Source of the DNA: DASSQJ01 sp963772645
GTDB taxonomy: Bacteria > Actinomycetota > Actinomycetes > Actinomycetales > Dermatophilaceae
Direction: 5' to 3'
Length of the DNA stretch: 64,000 bases
Assembly (NCBI GenBank): GCA_963772645.1
Contig: CAVYYD010000011.1
Coordinates: forward strand, 372,001 to 436,000
Below, in pieces: positions 52,397-62,000 of this stretch. Every line of letters begins with the position of its first letter. Within the stretch, counting starts at the first letter, position 1. A program made the translations under genes and the position numbers. The notes beneath the pieces are model-generated. The model saw only the letters and a program-made list of their open reading frames with translations. It made no database searches and was not told where the DNA came from.

Positions 52397-52700
52397 GTGC
52401 CCGGGCCGTGCCCGGCTCCGGGTCGGGAGGTGCCGGCCGGCCCGAGCCGCCCCGGGCGGCGAGGACCAGGTCGGTCTCCTGGCTGAGGTCGGTGAGCGGG
52501 AGGTAGACGACCCCCTCGAGGGCCAGTGACCGCACCGGCTCCGGCACCAGGGCGACCCCGATACCAGCGGCCACGAAGGCGACGAGGGTGGCGGTCTCGC
52601 GGACCTCGACGACCTCGGCGGGAGCAAACCCGGCCCGGCGGCACGCCTGGAGGACGGCGTCGTACATCACCGAGCGGTGACCCGAGGGGTGGGCCCTCAT
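52353..52700 (-). pseudogene. LysR-type regulator, C-terminal fragment
   Basis: The frame begins with HPSGHRSVMYDAVLQACRRA and continues with VAAGIGVALVPEPVRSL and GVVYLPLTDLSQETDLVLA, matching the last third of a LysR effector domain. No HTH or first half is found upstream, and the 3' end overlaps arsC. A 5'-truncated remnant. The stretch 52701-52828 shows nothing supportable. Confidence 0.65.
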
Positions 52701-52828
52701 GCCGCCCGACGCCTTCCACCTGCCGGTGGGCCGGCCGGTCACCCACAAGGTCTATCGCGACGCGGCGCATCCCAGCCGGCTCGTGCTCCCCTTCACCGTG
52801 TCCGCCGCCGGCGACGGCCCCGGCGAGG

Positions 52829-53464
52829 TCACGTCCTCGGGTGCCGACGCGGAGGGTTACTCGGGGCCTGGAGCCGGTACCGGACGCCGATGACCCGGAT
52901 GGCGAGGCACAGGGCGGCGCCGACCGCGGCGGCGGGCACGGTGGCCAGGCCGGCCATCCCCCCGACGACCGCCGCCATGGCGCCGACGAAGGCGGGGATC
53001 GCGTAGAGGTCGCTGGTCAGCACCGAGGGGACCTCCCGGGTGAGCACGTCGCGGATGGTCCCGCCCCCGACGGCCGTGATGGTGCCGAGCAGGACCGCCG
53101 GCACCAGGCCGAGGCCGAACGCGACGGCCTTCTGCGCCCCGGCCACCGCGAACACCGACAGCCCGAGGGCGTCGAGGAGCACGATGGTCCGGGACAGGGC
53201 CCGCGGGGGCCGCGCGACGAGCCAGGCGACGAGCGAGCCGGCGAGGGCCGCCGCGAGGTAGTACCAGTGCTTGAGGGCGTCCGGGGGCGTGTCGCCGAGG
53301 AGGACGTCACGGGTCATCCCTCCACCGATGGCGGTGACCACCCCGAGGGCGACGACCCCGACGACGTCGAGCCGGACCCGGCGCGATGCGGTGAGCGCCC
53401 CGTTGAGCGCGAAGGTCAGCGTGCCGAGGACGTCGAGCGCCAGGAGGATCGGGCGTTCGGTCAC
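52829..53464 (-). CDS. TRIC family (UPF0126) cation channel protein
   Basis: A 211-aa protein with about seven membrane helices arranged as two repeats, each with a GGGxxRD motif: AIGGGMTRDVLLGDTPP and AVGGGTIRDVLTREVPS. GTG 53464 is preferred because GGGG lies 6 nt upstream; ATG 53470 would add two residues. Prokaryotic TRIC proteins conduct K+/Na+. The 3' end has a basic tail. Confidence 0.88.
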   Translation of the reverse strand: MTERPILLALDVLGTLTFALNGALTASRRVRLDVVGVVALGVVTAIGGGMTRDVLLGDTPPDALKHWYYLAAALAGSLVAWLVARPPRALSRTIVLLDALGLSVFAVAGAQKAVAFGLGLVPAVLLGTITAVGGGTIRDVLTREVPSVLTSDLYAIPAFVGAMAAVVGGMAGLATVPAAAVGAALCLAIRVIGVRYRLQAPSNPPRRHPRT

Positions 53465-53682
53465 GGGCATCCCCCGCCCGCTCCGTGGGCGGCGACGGGT
53501 CGCCCACCGGGGCCCTCGTCGCGCGGCCCGGCCACGGCCCGAGCCGTGGCCACCCGGTCCGTGGCGACCCCGTCCTGTCCGAGCACGCACCCACTCTCGC
53601 ACCCCTCGGGCACGACCGGCGGCCGGTCGCCGCAGGCCGGCCCCGCGGCCCCGCTCATCGACCGCCCGGGCCGCCGGGTGGG

Positions 53683-53688
53683 TAAGGT
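53683..53688 (+). promoter_or_regulatory. -10 box of the cupin gene
   Basis: TAAGGT, then AGGAGG (53695-53700), 7 nt and ATG 53708. The rest of the 53465-53707 gap has no gene. Confidence 0.45.
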
Positions 53689-53707
53689 CGCCCGAGGAGG
53701 TGCAGAC

Positions 53708-54043
53708 ATGGAGTCGACGTCGTTGTTCTCGGTCGCGGACGAGGAGCTCGAGGCCGCACGGGGCGCCTCGAGCGCCCGGTCGGCGCGGACCGTCCACGGA
53801 GGCCACGACCGGGCACTGCGGCAGACCGTGATCGCCCTGCGGGCCGGCCACGAGCTCGCCGAGCACGAGAGTCCCGGCGAGGCCACCCTGCTCGTGCTCC
53901 GGGGGCGGGTACGGCTCGCCAGCGGCGAGGAGACCTGGGAAGGAGCCGCGGGCGAGCACGTCGTCATCCCGGGGGCACGGCACACGCTGACCGCGCTCGA
54001 CGACGCCGCGGTGCTGCTGACGGTCGTCAAGCCGCTGCCATGA
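53708..54043 (+). CDS. Cupin domain protein (111 aa)
   Basis: A single small cupin: LAEHESPGEATLLVLRGRVR and GEHVVIPGARHTLTALDDAA are the two conserved cupin motifs. Metal ligands are partly kept (H-E and H). AGGAGG 7 nt before ATG. The stop overlaps the next gene (ATGA). Metal and function unknown. Confidence 0.8.
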   Translation: MESTSLFSVADEELEAARGASSARSARTVHGGHDRALRQTVIALRAGHELAEHESPGEATLLVLRGRVRLASGEETWEGAAGEHVVIPGARHTLTALDDAAVLLTVVKPLP

Positions 54044-54261
54044 CCGGCTCGCCCGGATCGGCACCGGCCGGTTCGCCGGACCTGGCGCGGGTGACCCGCT
54101 GGGAGGGCGCCGGAGGGGTCTGGGAGGTCCTCGCCACCAGCCCCAGGGGGGTGACGCTCGCCCTGCTCCGGTGCGACGGGGGGGAGGAGGTCGACCGGTT
54201 CACCTCCGCGGACCCGCTGCTGCTCCGCCACCTGGGGGGGCGCACCCGGTCCGACGAGTGA
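54040..54261 (+). CDS. Hypothetical protein (73 aa)
   Basis: Co-translated with the cupin gene through a 4-nt overlap. It has a Gly/Ser/Pro-rich start, then VTRWEGAGGVWEVLATSPRG and GGEEVDRFTSADPLLLRHL. No membrane segment and no recognised domain. Confidence 0.5.
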   Translation: MTGSPGSAPAGSPDLARVTRWEGAGGVWEVLATSPRGVTLALLRCDGGEEVDRFTSADPLLLRHLGGRTRSDE

Positions 54262-54277
54262 CGGGCCGCCGACCGTC

Positions 54278-55732
54278 TCACCGTCCGGCCGAGGCGCCGA
54301 TCGGGTTCGGCCCGTCGGCGGGCCCGGCCCCGGCGGCCGGCCCGGACCCCGGACCGTTCGCCAGCCCGGCCGCCAGGCCGAGCGCGACGGCGAGGAGCAG
54401 GCTGGCCAGGGCGGCGACGAGCTGCCGGGTCGGGAAGGGGTGCCCGACCGAGTCCCGGGCCGCCGCGGCCCCAGGTGCGGGCACCGTCCCGGCCGCCACG
54501 CCGGAGAGCAGGGCACGCCGGGCGGCCACGGCGGCCCGGACCGCCGCGAGGAGCAGCGGGACGAACGCGACGAGGGCGGCGAGCACCAGGGCGGCGAGGG
54601 CGAGCCGCACCGACCGCGGGACCGGGAGCAGGCAGAGGAGGAGCCCGGCGTTGGCGACGACCACCCGCCACAGCCAGCCCCGGTCCAGGCGTGAGGCCGC
54701 GGCCCGGACGACGGACGGGCCGCCGCCGAGGACCACGGGGATGAGGTAGGAGAGCGCACCGAAGAGCAGCTGCGCCCCGAAGCCCACCGCCACGACGGTC
54801 GCGACCGTCCCGTACCGCTCGTCGATGGCCGCCCACGAGGGGGCGCTGGCCAGCCACCACCCGACGAGGCCGAGGGCGACGGCGCCCCAGGCCAGGGCCG
54901 CGGTGACCGAGACCGTCGCGAAGCTCCGGGGCGGGGCCTGGCGCGCCGGGGCGAGCAGGGCGCGGCCCCACCAGCCGAGGCCCGCGACGTACCCGGTGAG
55001 GCCGGCGAGGGCCACCAGCCGCGACCCCGAGAGCGCCCCGGAGGCGAGGACGACGACCGCCGTGCCGAGGACCGGCAGCGCCTGCCGGGCCAGTCGTTCG
55101 GCGCGGGCGTCCATCCGGGTGCGCAGCATCGTCGGCCAGAGGGTCACCAGGGTCCCGGTGACCGTGAGGCCGAGCCAGCCGAGCAGCATCACCATCGAGT
55201 GCGCGACGACGACCCGGCCCTGCCACTCGTCCTCGAGGCCCCGGGCGAGCCATGCCCCGAGCGAGGCGCCCACGGGCACCGCCGCGGCGGCCGCGAGGTA
55301 GTAGTGCACGGTGACCCGGAACCGCCCGGGGAGCGCATGGCGGAGCCGACGCCAGAGAGCCACCGCGTGCCAGGCGAGGGCTGCGGAGACCGCGGTCGCC
55401 CCGGCGACGGTCAGCGGCCACCACCCGCCCGGGACGCCGACGAACACGGCCGTCACGCCGAGGACGAGGAGCAGGATCCGCCGGTTCTGCCGGGACCGGT
55501 CGTCGAGGGACTCCGGGGTCTTCAGCAGTGCCTGGGTGAAGTGGGTGCTCCACACCATCGCCGAGTGGGTCAGGGCGCCGAGGAGGACGAGGTGGACGAG
55601 GAGCCAGTCGGCCTCGGGCAGGAAGGGCTGGGCGAGCGCGACGAGGGCCGCGAGCGCGAGCCACACCACGGCCGGCTGGTCGCGCAGCGGGAACCGCCCC
55701 CGGCTGCTCGTCGGGCGCGCCGGGGCGGTCAT
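54278..55732 (-). CDS. Polytopic membrane protein, related to the membrane half of NirK-type copper oxidases / NnrS-like
   Basis: A 484-aa protein with about 12 membrane helices. Conserved segments include LVHLVLLGALTHSAMVWSTH, FRVTVHYYLAAAAAVPVGAS and MVMLLGWLGLTVTGTLVTLW. In relatives this region is fused to a multicopper oxidase/nitrite reductase domain, which is absent here. Several His residues lie in or near helices, which could bind metal or heme. ATG overlaps the hemerythrin stop. Co-transcribed with narK, so probably linked to nitrogen oxide or redox stress. Confidence 0.7.
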   Translation of the reverse strand: MTAPARPTSSRGRFPLRDQPAVVWLALAALVALAQPFLPEADWLLVHLVLLGALTHSAMVWSTHFTQALLKTPESLDDRSRQNRRILLLVLGVTAVFVGVPGGWWPLTVAGATAVSAALAWHAVALWRRLRHALPGRFRVTVHYYLAAAAAVPVGASLGAWLARGLEDEWQGRVVVAHSMVMLLGWLGLTVTGTLVTLWPTMLRTRMDARAERLARQALPVLGTAVVVLASGALSGSRLVALAGLTGYVAGLGWWGRALLAPARQAPPRSFATVSVTAALAWGAVALGLVGWWLASAPSWAAIDERYGTVATVVAVGFGAQLLFGALSYLIPVVLGGGPSVVRAAASRLDRGWLWRVVVANAGLLLCLLPVPRSVRLALAALVLAALVAFVPLLLAAVRAAVAARRALLSGVAAGTVPAPGAAAARDSVGHPFPTRQLVAALASLLLAVALGLAAGLANGPGSGPAAGAGPADGPNPIGASAGR

Positions 55733-56181
55733 CGGGGGGCGGACGGGGCGGTCGAGCCGGGGGTGAGCGCGGTGACCCGCTCCCACTCCGGGCCCGCGAA
55801 CGCGATGGCGGCCGCCGGGAAGAGCCCGTTCTCCTCCCGGTCGATGTGCGTGCGCAGGGCACGTTCGAACACCGGCATGACCTCGCGCTGCCCGGCGGCG
55901 ATGCGCCCGAGCAGCTCCTCGAGCGACTCGTGCTCGGCGCAGAGCGAGCTCACGTGGTCGGCGAACTCCGCGTCCTCGGCGAGGACGGTGAAGATCCCGA
56001 CCTCCTCGGCCCGGGTGTGTGGGCGGAGCAGGCCGTGCAGCCGCTCGGCCTGCGGGGTCAGGTCGACCGCCGGGTCCGCGCAGGCACGCCTGAGGTCGCC
56101 GCAGGCGTTGACGATCTCCACGTGCTCGGCCATGAAGCGGCCGACCACGCCGATGCTCTCGCAGCCGCAGTACGAGCACAT
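55729..56181 (-). CDS. Hemerythrin-domain protein (150 aa)
   Basis: N-terminal MCSYCGCE, then a hemerythrin-like four-helix bundle with FMAEHVEIVN, LRPHTRAEEVGIF, CAEHESLEELL and LRTHIDREENGLFPAAA: the His and acidic ligands for a di-iron site are present. Likely NO/O2 or iron stress protein. Co-translated with the membrane protein downstream and in the operon with narK. Confidence 0.88.
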   Translation of the reverse strand: MCSYCGCESIGVVGRFMAEHVEIVNACGDLRRACADPAVDLTPQAERLHGLLRPHTRAEEVGIFTVLAEDAEFADHVSSLCAEHESLEELLGRIAAGQREVMPVFERALRTHIDREENGLFPAAAIAFAGPEWERVTALTPGSTAPSAPR

Positions 56182-56203
56182 GGGCCCGACCTCCTTCGTC
56201 AGC

Positions 56204-56494
56204 TCAGGCGCGGGTCAGCCGGAGCCGCCAGGCCTGCGGACCCTCGTCGAGGTAGGTGACGGTCAGCGGGCCCTCGCGCTCGGCGAGCTGGGCCAGGAGC
56301 GGCTTGGGGTCGTGCGGGGCGACGATGACGAGCGAGCCACCGGCCGGGATGGCGCTCATCGCGCCGAACACGGTGGCGTGCCGGATCGCGTGCGGGATCG
56401 TCCGCACGTCGAGCTCGGGGGTCCCGTGGTCGTGCTCGCCACAGGTGCACGCGTGCTGGACGGGGGTCAGGGGCAGGTCGGTGCCGGACGTCAT
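56204..56494 (-). CDS. DUF2249 domain protein (96 aa)
   Basis: Small alpha/beta protein of the SirA-like DUF2249 type: DVRTIPHAIRHATVFGAMSA and GGSLVIVAPHDPKPLLAQ. An N-terminal CTCGEHDHG segment (Cys/His-rich) could bind a metal. It is often found with hemerythrin genes in nitrate/NO loci. Lies between the hemerythrin gene and narK. Confidence 0.85.
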   Translation of the reverse strand: MTSGTDLPLTPVQHACTCGEHDHGTPELDVRTIPHAIRHATVFGAMSAIPAGGSLVIVAPHDPKPLLAQLAEREGPLTVTYLDEGPQAWRLRLTRA

Positions 56495-56585
56495 GGTGGT
56501 TCTCCTTCGTGCGGTGCGTGGTCACCGGGTGACCGGGGATGGTGCCGGCGGCCGTGGGCTCGGGGAGCGAGGCGCCCGCCGGGGG

Positions 56586-57980
56586 TCAGCTGGGCTTGGC
56601 GGCCCCGGGGCGGGCGTACCGCCACCAGGTGATGACGACGCACAACACGCCGTAGGCGATGCCGATGGCGTAGAAGGTGGTCGGGCTCATGATCGTCAGG
56701 CCCACCCCGAAGATGAACGGCCCGAAGGCGGCGAGTGCGGCGGTCCAGCCGAGGACGCCTCCGGCCTGCCGGCGCTCGAAGATCATCGGCATCTGCTTGA
56801 AGGTCGAGGCGTTGCCGATCCCGGAGAAGAGGAAGATCGCGAGCATCCCCCAGAGGAACCGGGTGAAACCGGACTGGAGCGCCTCGGCGGAGGAGGTGTC
56901 GGGCACCAGGGCGGTCATCGTGAACGCGATCGACGCGACGAGCCCGATGCCGGAGAGGAAGGTCCAGATGGCGCCCCCCATCCGGTCGGTCAGCGGCGAG
57001 AACAGCACCCGCGCCCCGGCACCGACGAGGGCACCGAGGAAGACGTAGCTGACCGGGTCCGGGACGGTGTAGCCGGCGACGAGGATGGCGGCGTCCGCGC
57101 CCGTCCCGCGGACGATGTCGGCGTTGCCGGAGCCGTAGAGGTTCTGCAGCAACAGGCCGAACTGGGCGGCGAGGCCGGAGAAGGTGCCGAACGTCATGAT
57201 GTACAGCAGCGTCATCCACCAGGTGTCCTGGTTGCGGAAGATGTCGAACTGCTGCCGGACGTTCGCCTTGACCGGCACGGAGCGCAGGAGCATCCAGGCG
57301 ATGACCGCCCCCAGGACCATGAGCGGGATCCAGGTGAAGGCCGCGTTCTGGTACCAGACCTCGCGGGCAGGCTTGCCGGGCAGCTGCATCGGCTGGCTGC
57401 TGCCGAGGAACCCGAGCATCCCGAAGCCGATGAGCCAGGGGGTGGCGAGCTGGACGAGGGAGACGCCGAAGTTGCCGATGCCCGCCTGGAGTCCGAGGGC
57501 GGTGCCCTGCCGGGCCCGCGGGAAGAAGTAGGAGGTGCTCGGCATGAAGCCGGAGAAGGCGCCACCGCCGACGCCGGCGAGGAAGGCCAGGACGAGCAGC
57601 TCCCAGTACGGAGCCGTCGGGTTCTGCACCCGCACTCCCCAGCCCAGGGTCGGGAAGATCAGCAGCAGGGAGGTGACCGCGACCATCTTGCGCGTGCCGA
57701 TGATCGGCGGGAGCACCATCCACACCAGGCGCAGGAGCCCGCCGGCCAGGCCCGGCATCGCGGCCAGCCAGTACAGCTGCTCCTTGGTGAAGTCGTAGCC
57801 GAGGGCGTTGAGCTTGGGCACGATCGCGCTCGGCAGGAACCAGGCGACGAAGCACAGGGTGAGCGTGAAGGTCGTCACCCACAGGGTCCGCCAGGCCAGC
57901 GCCTGGTCCCAGGACCTCTCGTCCTCGGGGTCCCAGGCCTCCAGCCAGTCGCCCTTGGCCCGGCGCGCGGTGGCGGTCAT
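56586..57980 (-). CDS. narK: Nitrate/nitrite MFS transporter NarK
   Basis: A 464-aa MFS protein with 12 helices. Both nitrate signatures are present: GLQAGIGNFGVSLVQL and FSGIGNASTFKQMP. It imports nitrate and/or exports nitrite. First gene of the minus-strand operon, divergent from the regulator and narGH. Confidence 0.95.
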   Translation of the reverse strand: MTATARRAKGDWLEAWDPEDERSWDQALAWRTLWVTTFTLTLCFVAWFLPSAIVPKLNALGYDFTKEQLYWLAAMPGLAGGLLRLVWMVLPPIIGTRKMVAVTSLLLIFPTLGWGVRVQNPTAPYWELLVLAFLAGVGGGAFSGFMPSTSYFFPRARQGTALGLQAGIGNFGVSLVQLATPWLIGFGMLGFLGSSQPMQLPGKPAREVWYQNAAFTWIPLMVLGAVIAWMLLRSVPVKANVRQQFDIFRNQDTWWMTLLYIMTFGTFSGLAAQFGLLLQNLYGSGNADIVRGTGADAAILVAGYTVPDPVSYVFLGALVGAGARVLFSPLTDRMGGAIWTFLSGIGLVASIAFTMTALVPDTSSAEALQSGFTRFLWGMLAIFLFSGIGNASTFKQMPMIFERRQAGGVLGWTAALAAFGPFIFGVGLTIMSPTTFYAIGIAYGVLCVVITWWRYARPGAAKPS

Positions 57981-58295
57981 CTCCGGTGCTCCGGGGCGGG
58001 AAGGGCGGTCAGCAGGCGGCGCGACACTGCTCCGGCAGAGTCCCCGAGGGCCGGGGATGGTGTCGGTGACATCTCCACTCCATTTGATGGATCGTAGTCC
58101 TTTAAATCACGACACGGTGCACCGTACACCCGGGCGCCCGGACGGACAACCTCGTGACCCAGGACGGGCCCAACCGTGCGCGAGGACAGTGGATTCCATC
58201 CCCACGTGGGTATGCCGGAGGGTTCCCTGGCGACCATCTCGTGTGGTTATATGCAGCATTGCACTCCACTAAATCGACCCGACCGGGAGGTGACG
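57981..58295. promoter_or_regulatory. Divergent control region of the nitrate locus
   Basis: A relatively A/T-rich gap in an otherwise GC-rich locus. It holds the inverted repeat TCCATTTGATGGA (58079-58091, arms TCCAT/ATGGA), TTTAAA at 58101-58106, the palindrome CGGTGCACCG (58115-58124) and two copies of CACTCCA (58076-58082 and 58262-58268), each followed by an A/T-rich stretch (TAAATC at 58103 and 58270). The second copy lies about 30 nt from the regulator start, suggesting self-control. No FNR-type TTGAT-N4-ATCAA box. Confidence 0.55.
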
Positions 58296-59027
58296 ATGGC
58301 GGTAGCGCGGCAGTACGACGCGGCGGCCCTCCTGGCGTCACCGGTGCGTCGTTCCCTCGTCGAGGCCCTGGGTCGCCGGGCCGAGCAGTCGCCGGGCGAC
58401 CCGGCGATGACCGCGGCCGAGCTCGCCCCGCTCGTGGGGCTGCACGTCACCACCGTGCGCTTCCACCTCGACCAGCTCGTCGCGGCAGGGGTCCTGCGCT
58501 CGGAGTTCCGCAGGCAGGAGACCGCGGGCCGTCCGCGCAAGGTCTACCTGCCCGGCGGCCCGCCTGCCGGGACGGGCTCGCACGACCCGCTCCGGCTGCT
58601 GACCGAGCTGCTCACCGAGGCGATGACCGCCGGCGTGGAGGGCGAGTCGCTGACGCCCGTGGAGGCGGGTCGTCGCTGGGCCCGTGAGCACCTGCCGGTC
58701 CACGAGGACCGGTCTCCCGCCGCGACGCCGGGCGCCTGGCTGGCTAGGGTCGGGGAGGTGATCGACGTCCTCGAGGACTGGGGTTACCAGCCGGAGCTGT
58801 CGACCTCCGAGGGAGGCCGGGCCGCTCGGGTCGAGCTGTCTGACTGCCCCTTCCTCGAGCTGGCCCGCAACAACCAGGCGGTGGTCTGCGGCGTGCACCG
58901 GGGGCTGCTCGCCGAGTCGATGCAGCGGTTCGGGGAGACCGACACCGAGGTGCTGCTCGAGCCCTTCGTCACCGAGAACCGGTGCCTGGCGCACCTGAGG
59001 ACCCGCACGCCCTTCCGTTCCGCGTAG
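58296..59027 (+). CDS. Winged-helix regulator with a C-terminal Cys motif, likely controller of the nitrate genes
   Basis: A 243-aa protein. The N-terminus is an ArsR-like winged helix (LLASPVRRSLVEALG, GLHVTTVRFHLDQLVAAGVL). The C-terminus has C184 in DCPFLELARNNQAVVC198, GVH (H201), and C230 in ENRCLAHL, a layout like SufR-type Fe-S-sensing regulators. GGGAGG is 5 nt before ATG 58296 (a GTG at 58290 is an alternative). It lies between narK and narG. Cluster binding is inferred. Confidence 0.8.
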   Translation: MAVARQYDAAALLASPVRRSLVEALGRRAEQSPGDPAMTAAELAPLVGLHVTTVRFHLDQLVAAGVLRSEFRRQETAGRPRKVYLPGGPPAGTGSHDPLRLLTELLTEAMTAGVEGESLTPVEAGRRWAREHLPVHEDRSPAATPGAWLARVGEVIDVLEDWGYQPELSTSEGGRAARVELSDCPFLELARNNQAVVCGVHRGLLAESMQRFGETDTEVLLEPFVTENRCLAHLRTRTPFRSA

Positions 59028-59048
59028 ACCACACCGCCGAGGAGACCG

Positions 59049-62000
59049 ATGAGCACCGCAGGACTGGACGGCCCGCTGACCGACGCGCTCGTGGGCACCC
59101 GTCGCTTCTTCACCTCGGGGGAGGTCTCCGCGGACCACCGGTCCCTCTACCGCAGCGGCGGTCGGTCGGGTGACTCCTTCTACCGGGACCGCTGGTCGCA
59201 CGACAAGGTGGTGCGGAGCACCCACGGGGTGAACTGCACGGGGTCCTGCTCGTGGAAGGTGTACGTCAAGGACGGCATCATCACCTGGGAGGCCCAGCAG
59301 ACCGACTACCCCTCGACCGGGGCCGACCGGCCCGAGTACGAGCCCCGGGGCTGCCCGCGCGGTGCCGCGTTCAGCTGGTACACCTACTCGCCCACGCGGG
59401 TGCGCTACCCCTACGTCCGGGGTGTGCTCCTCGAGATGTTCCGCGAGGCCAAGCGCGCCGTCGGTGGTGACCCGGTCGTCGCGTGGGCCTCGATCGTCCA
59501 GGACCCCGGGAAGGCCCGCCGGTACAAGTCGGCCCGGGGCAGGGGTGGCCTCGTGCGCTCCACCTGGGACGAGGTCGTCGAGATCATCGCGGCCGCGCAC
59601 GTCTACACGATCAAGCGGTGGGGCCCGGACCGGATCGCCGGCTTCTCGCCGATCCCGGCGATGTCGCCGGTGTCCTACGCCTCGGGTGCCCGGTTCCTCG
59701 AGCTCCTCGGCGCGCCCATGCTCTCGTTCTACGACTGGTACGCCGACCTGCCCAACGCGTCCCCGCAGATGTTCGGGGACCAGACCGACGTCCCCGAGTC
59801 CGGCGACTGGTGGGACGCCGGCTACCTCGTCATGTGGGGCTCCAACGTCCCGATGACCAGGACCCCGGACGCGCACTGGATGACCGAGGCGCGCTACCGC
59901 GGCCAGAAGGTCGTCGCGGTCGCCCCCGACTACGCCGAGAACGTCAAGTTCGCCGACGAGTGGGTGCCGGCCCAGCCGGGCACCGACGGGGCCCTCGCCC
60001 TGGCGCTCGGGCACGTCATCCTCAAGGAGTACTTCGTCGACCGGCAGGTGCCGTTCTTCACCGAGTACAACCAGCACTTCACCGACCTACCGTTCCTCGT
60101 CGCGCTCGAGGAGGACCCGCGGGCCGCCGGGCCGCAGGCCGGGCAGGCGTACCGGCCGGGCAAGTACGTCGTCGCCGGAGACCTCGACATCGCGGAGGCC
60201 ACCTCCGAGAACGCGATGTGGAAACCGGTCCTCCTCGACGGCCGGACCGGGGAGGTCGCCGTGCCGCACGGCTCGCTCGGCTTCCGCTACGGCGACGAGG
60301 GCTGGGGCCGGTGGAACCTGGACCTCGAGGGGATCGAGCCGGTCCTCTCCCTCCACGACGGCGCGACCGAGTCGGTCCCGGTCGTCCTCCCCCGGTTCGA
60401 CACCCCAGACGGCCGGGTCGAGCACCTCGTGCGCGGCGTGCCCGTGCGCCGGGTGGGGGGTCGGCTCGTCACGACCGTCCTCGACCTCATGCTCGCCCAG
60501 TACGGCGTCCACCGCGAGGGCCTCCCCGGCGACTGGCCGCAGGGCTACGAGGACCCCTCGACCCCGGCGACACCGGCCTGGCAGGAGGAGATCACCAGCG
60601 TCCCCGCGGAGCAGGTCGTCCGGCTCGCCCGGGAGTGGGCGGAGAACGCGATCGACACGAAGGGCCGGGGGATGATCCTGCTCGGCGCCGGGACGAACCA
60701 CTGGTTCCACTCCGACCAGATCTACCGGGCCATCCTCGTCCTGACCTCGATCACCGGCTGCCAGGGCCGCAACGGCGGCGGCTGGGCCCACTACGTGGGG
60801 CAGGAGAAGATCCGCCCGCTCATGGGCTTCCAGCACCTGGCCTTCGCCCTCGACTGGCACCGGCCGCCCCGGCACATGAACCAGACCGCCTACTGGTACG
60901 TCAACACGAGCCAGTACCGCTACGACACGTTCACCGCCGACGAGGTCGACGCCGGCACCGGGGTCTTCGCGGGCCAGGGCGTGATGGACCTCCTCGCCCA
61001 GTCGGTACGGCTCGGCTGGACCCCGAGCTACCCCACCTTCAACCGCAGCAGCCTCGCCCTCGCCGACGAGGCGGAGGCCGTGGGGATGGAGCCCGCCGCC
61101 TACGTCGTCGACCAGCTGAAGTCGGGGGCGCTGCGGTTCGCCGTCGAGGACCCCGAGGCCGAGGAGAACCACCCCAGGATCCTCAGCCTGTGGCGGGCCA
61201 ACCTCCTGGGCTCGAGCGCCAAGGGCAACGAGTACTTCCTGCGGCACCTCCTCGGCACGGACAGCGCGGTCACCGCCCGCGAGGCCCCGCCGGACAAGCG
61301 GCCCACCGGCATCGAGTGGCCCGAGCAGGTCCCGGACGGCAAGCTCGACCTGCTGATGACCATCGACTTCCGGATGACGAGCAGCACCCTGCTCTCCGAC
61401 GTCGTGCTGCCCGCCGCCACCTGGTACGAGAAGCACGACCTCAACACCACCGACATGCACCCCTTCATCCACTCGTTCAACCCCGCCATCGCCCCGCCGT
61501 GGCAGTCCAAGACCGACTGGGAGGCGTGGAAGGCGATCGCCGAGCGGTTCTCCGAGCTCGCTGCCGAGCACCTCGGCACCCGCAGGGACGTCGTGGCCAA
61601 GCCGTTGTGGCACGACACCCCCGAGGCCATGGCCACACCGCACGGCGTCGTCGCGGACTGGCGCACCGGGGAGGTCGAGCCGGTGCCGGGCAGGACGCTG
61701 CCGGCCCTCGTGGTCCTCGAGCGGGACTACGCCGCGGTCCACGAGAAGATGACGTCGGTCGGGCCGCTCCTGGAGAAGGTCGGGATGGTCACCAAGGGCG
61801 TCCCGTACGAGGCCGCCCGTGAGGTGGACATCCTTCGGCACCGCAACGGCGTCACCCACGGGGGTGTCGGTGACGGTCAGCCGAGGCTGGAGAGTGACAT
61901 CCACGTCGCGGACGCGATGCTCCACCTCTCCGGCGTGTCCAACGGGCACCTGGCCACCCAGGGCTTCCGCGCCCTCGAGCGGCGCACCGGGACGACGCTG

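Noticed and set aside
52699..52893. Small plus-strand ORF with FHLPVGRPVTHKVYRDAAH
   Set aside because: No ribosome site, no recognised domain, and it overlaps both the LysR remnant edge and the TRIC gene; coding is not supported.
57981..58295. FNR/CRP site controlling narK/narG
   Set aside because: No TTGAT-N4-ATCAA-like sequence; the A/T-rich elements present do not match that pattern.
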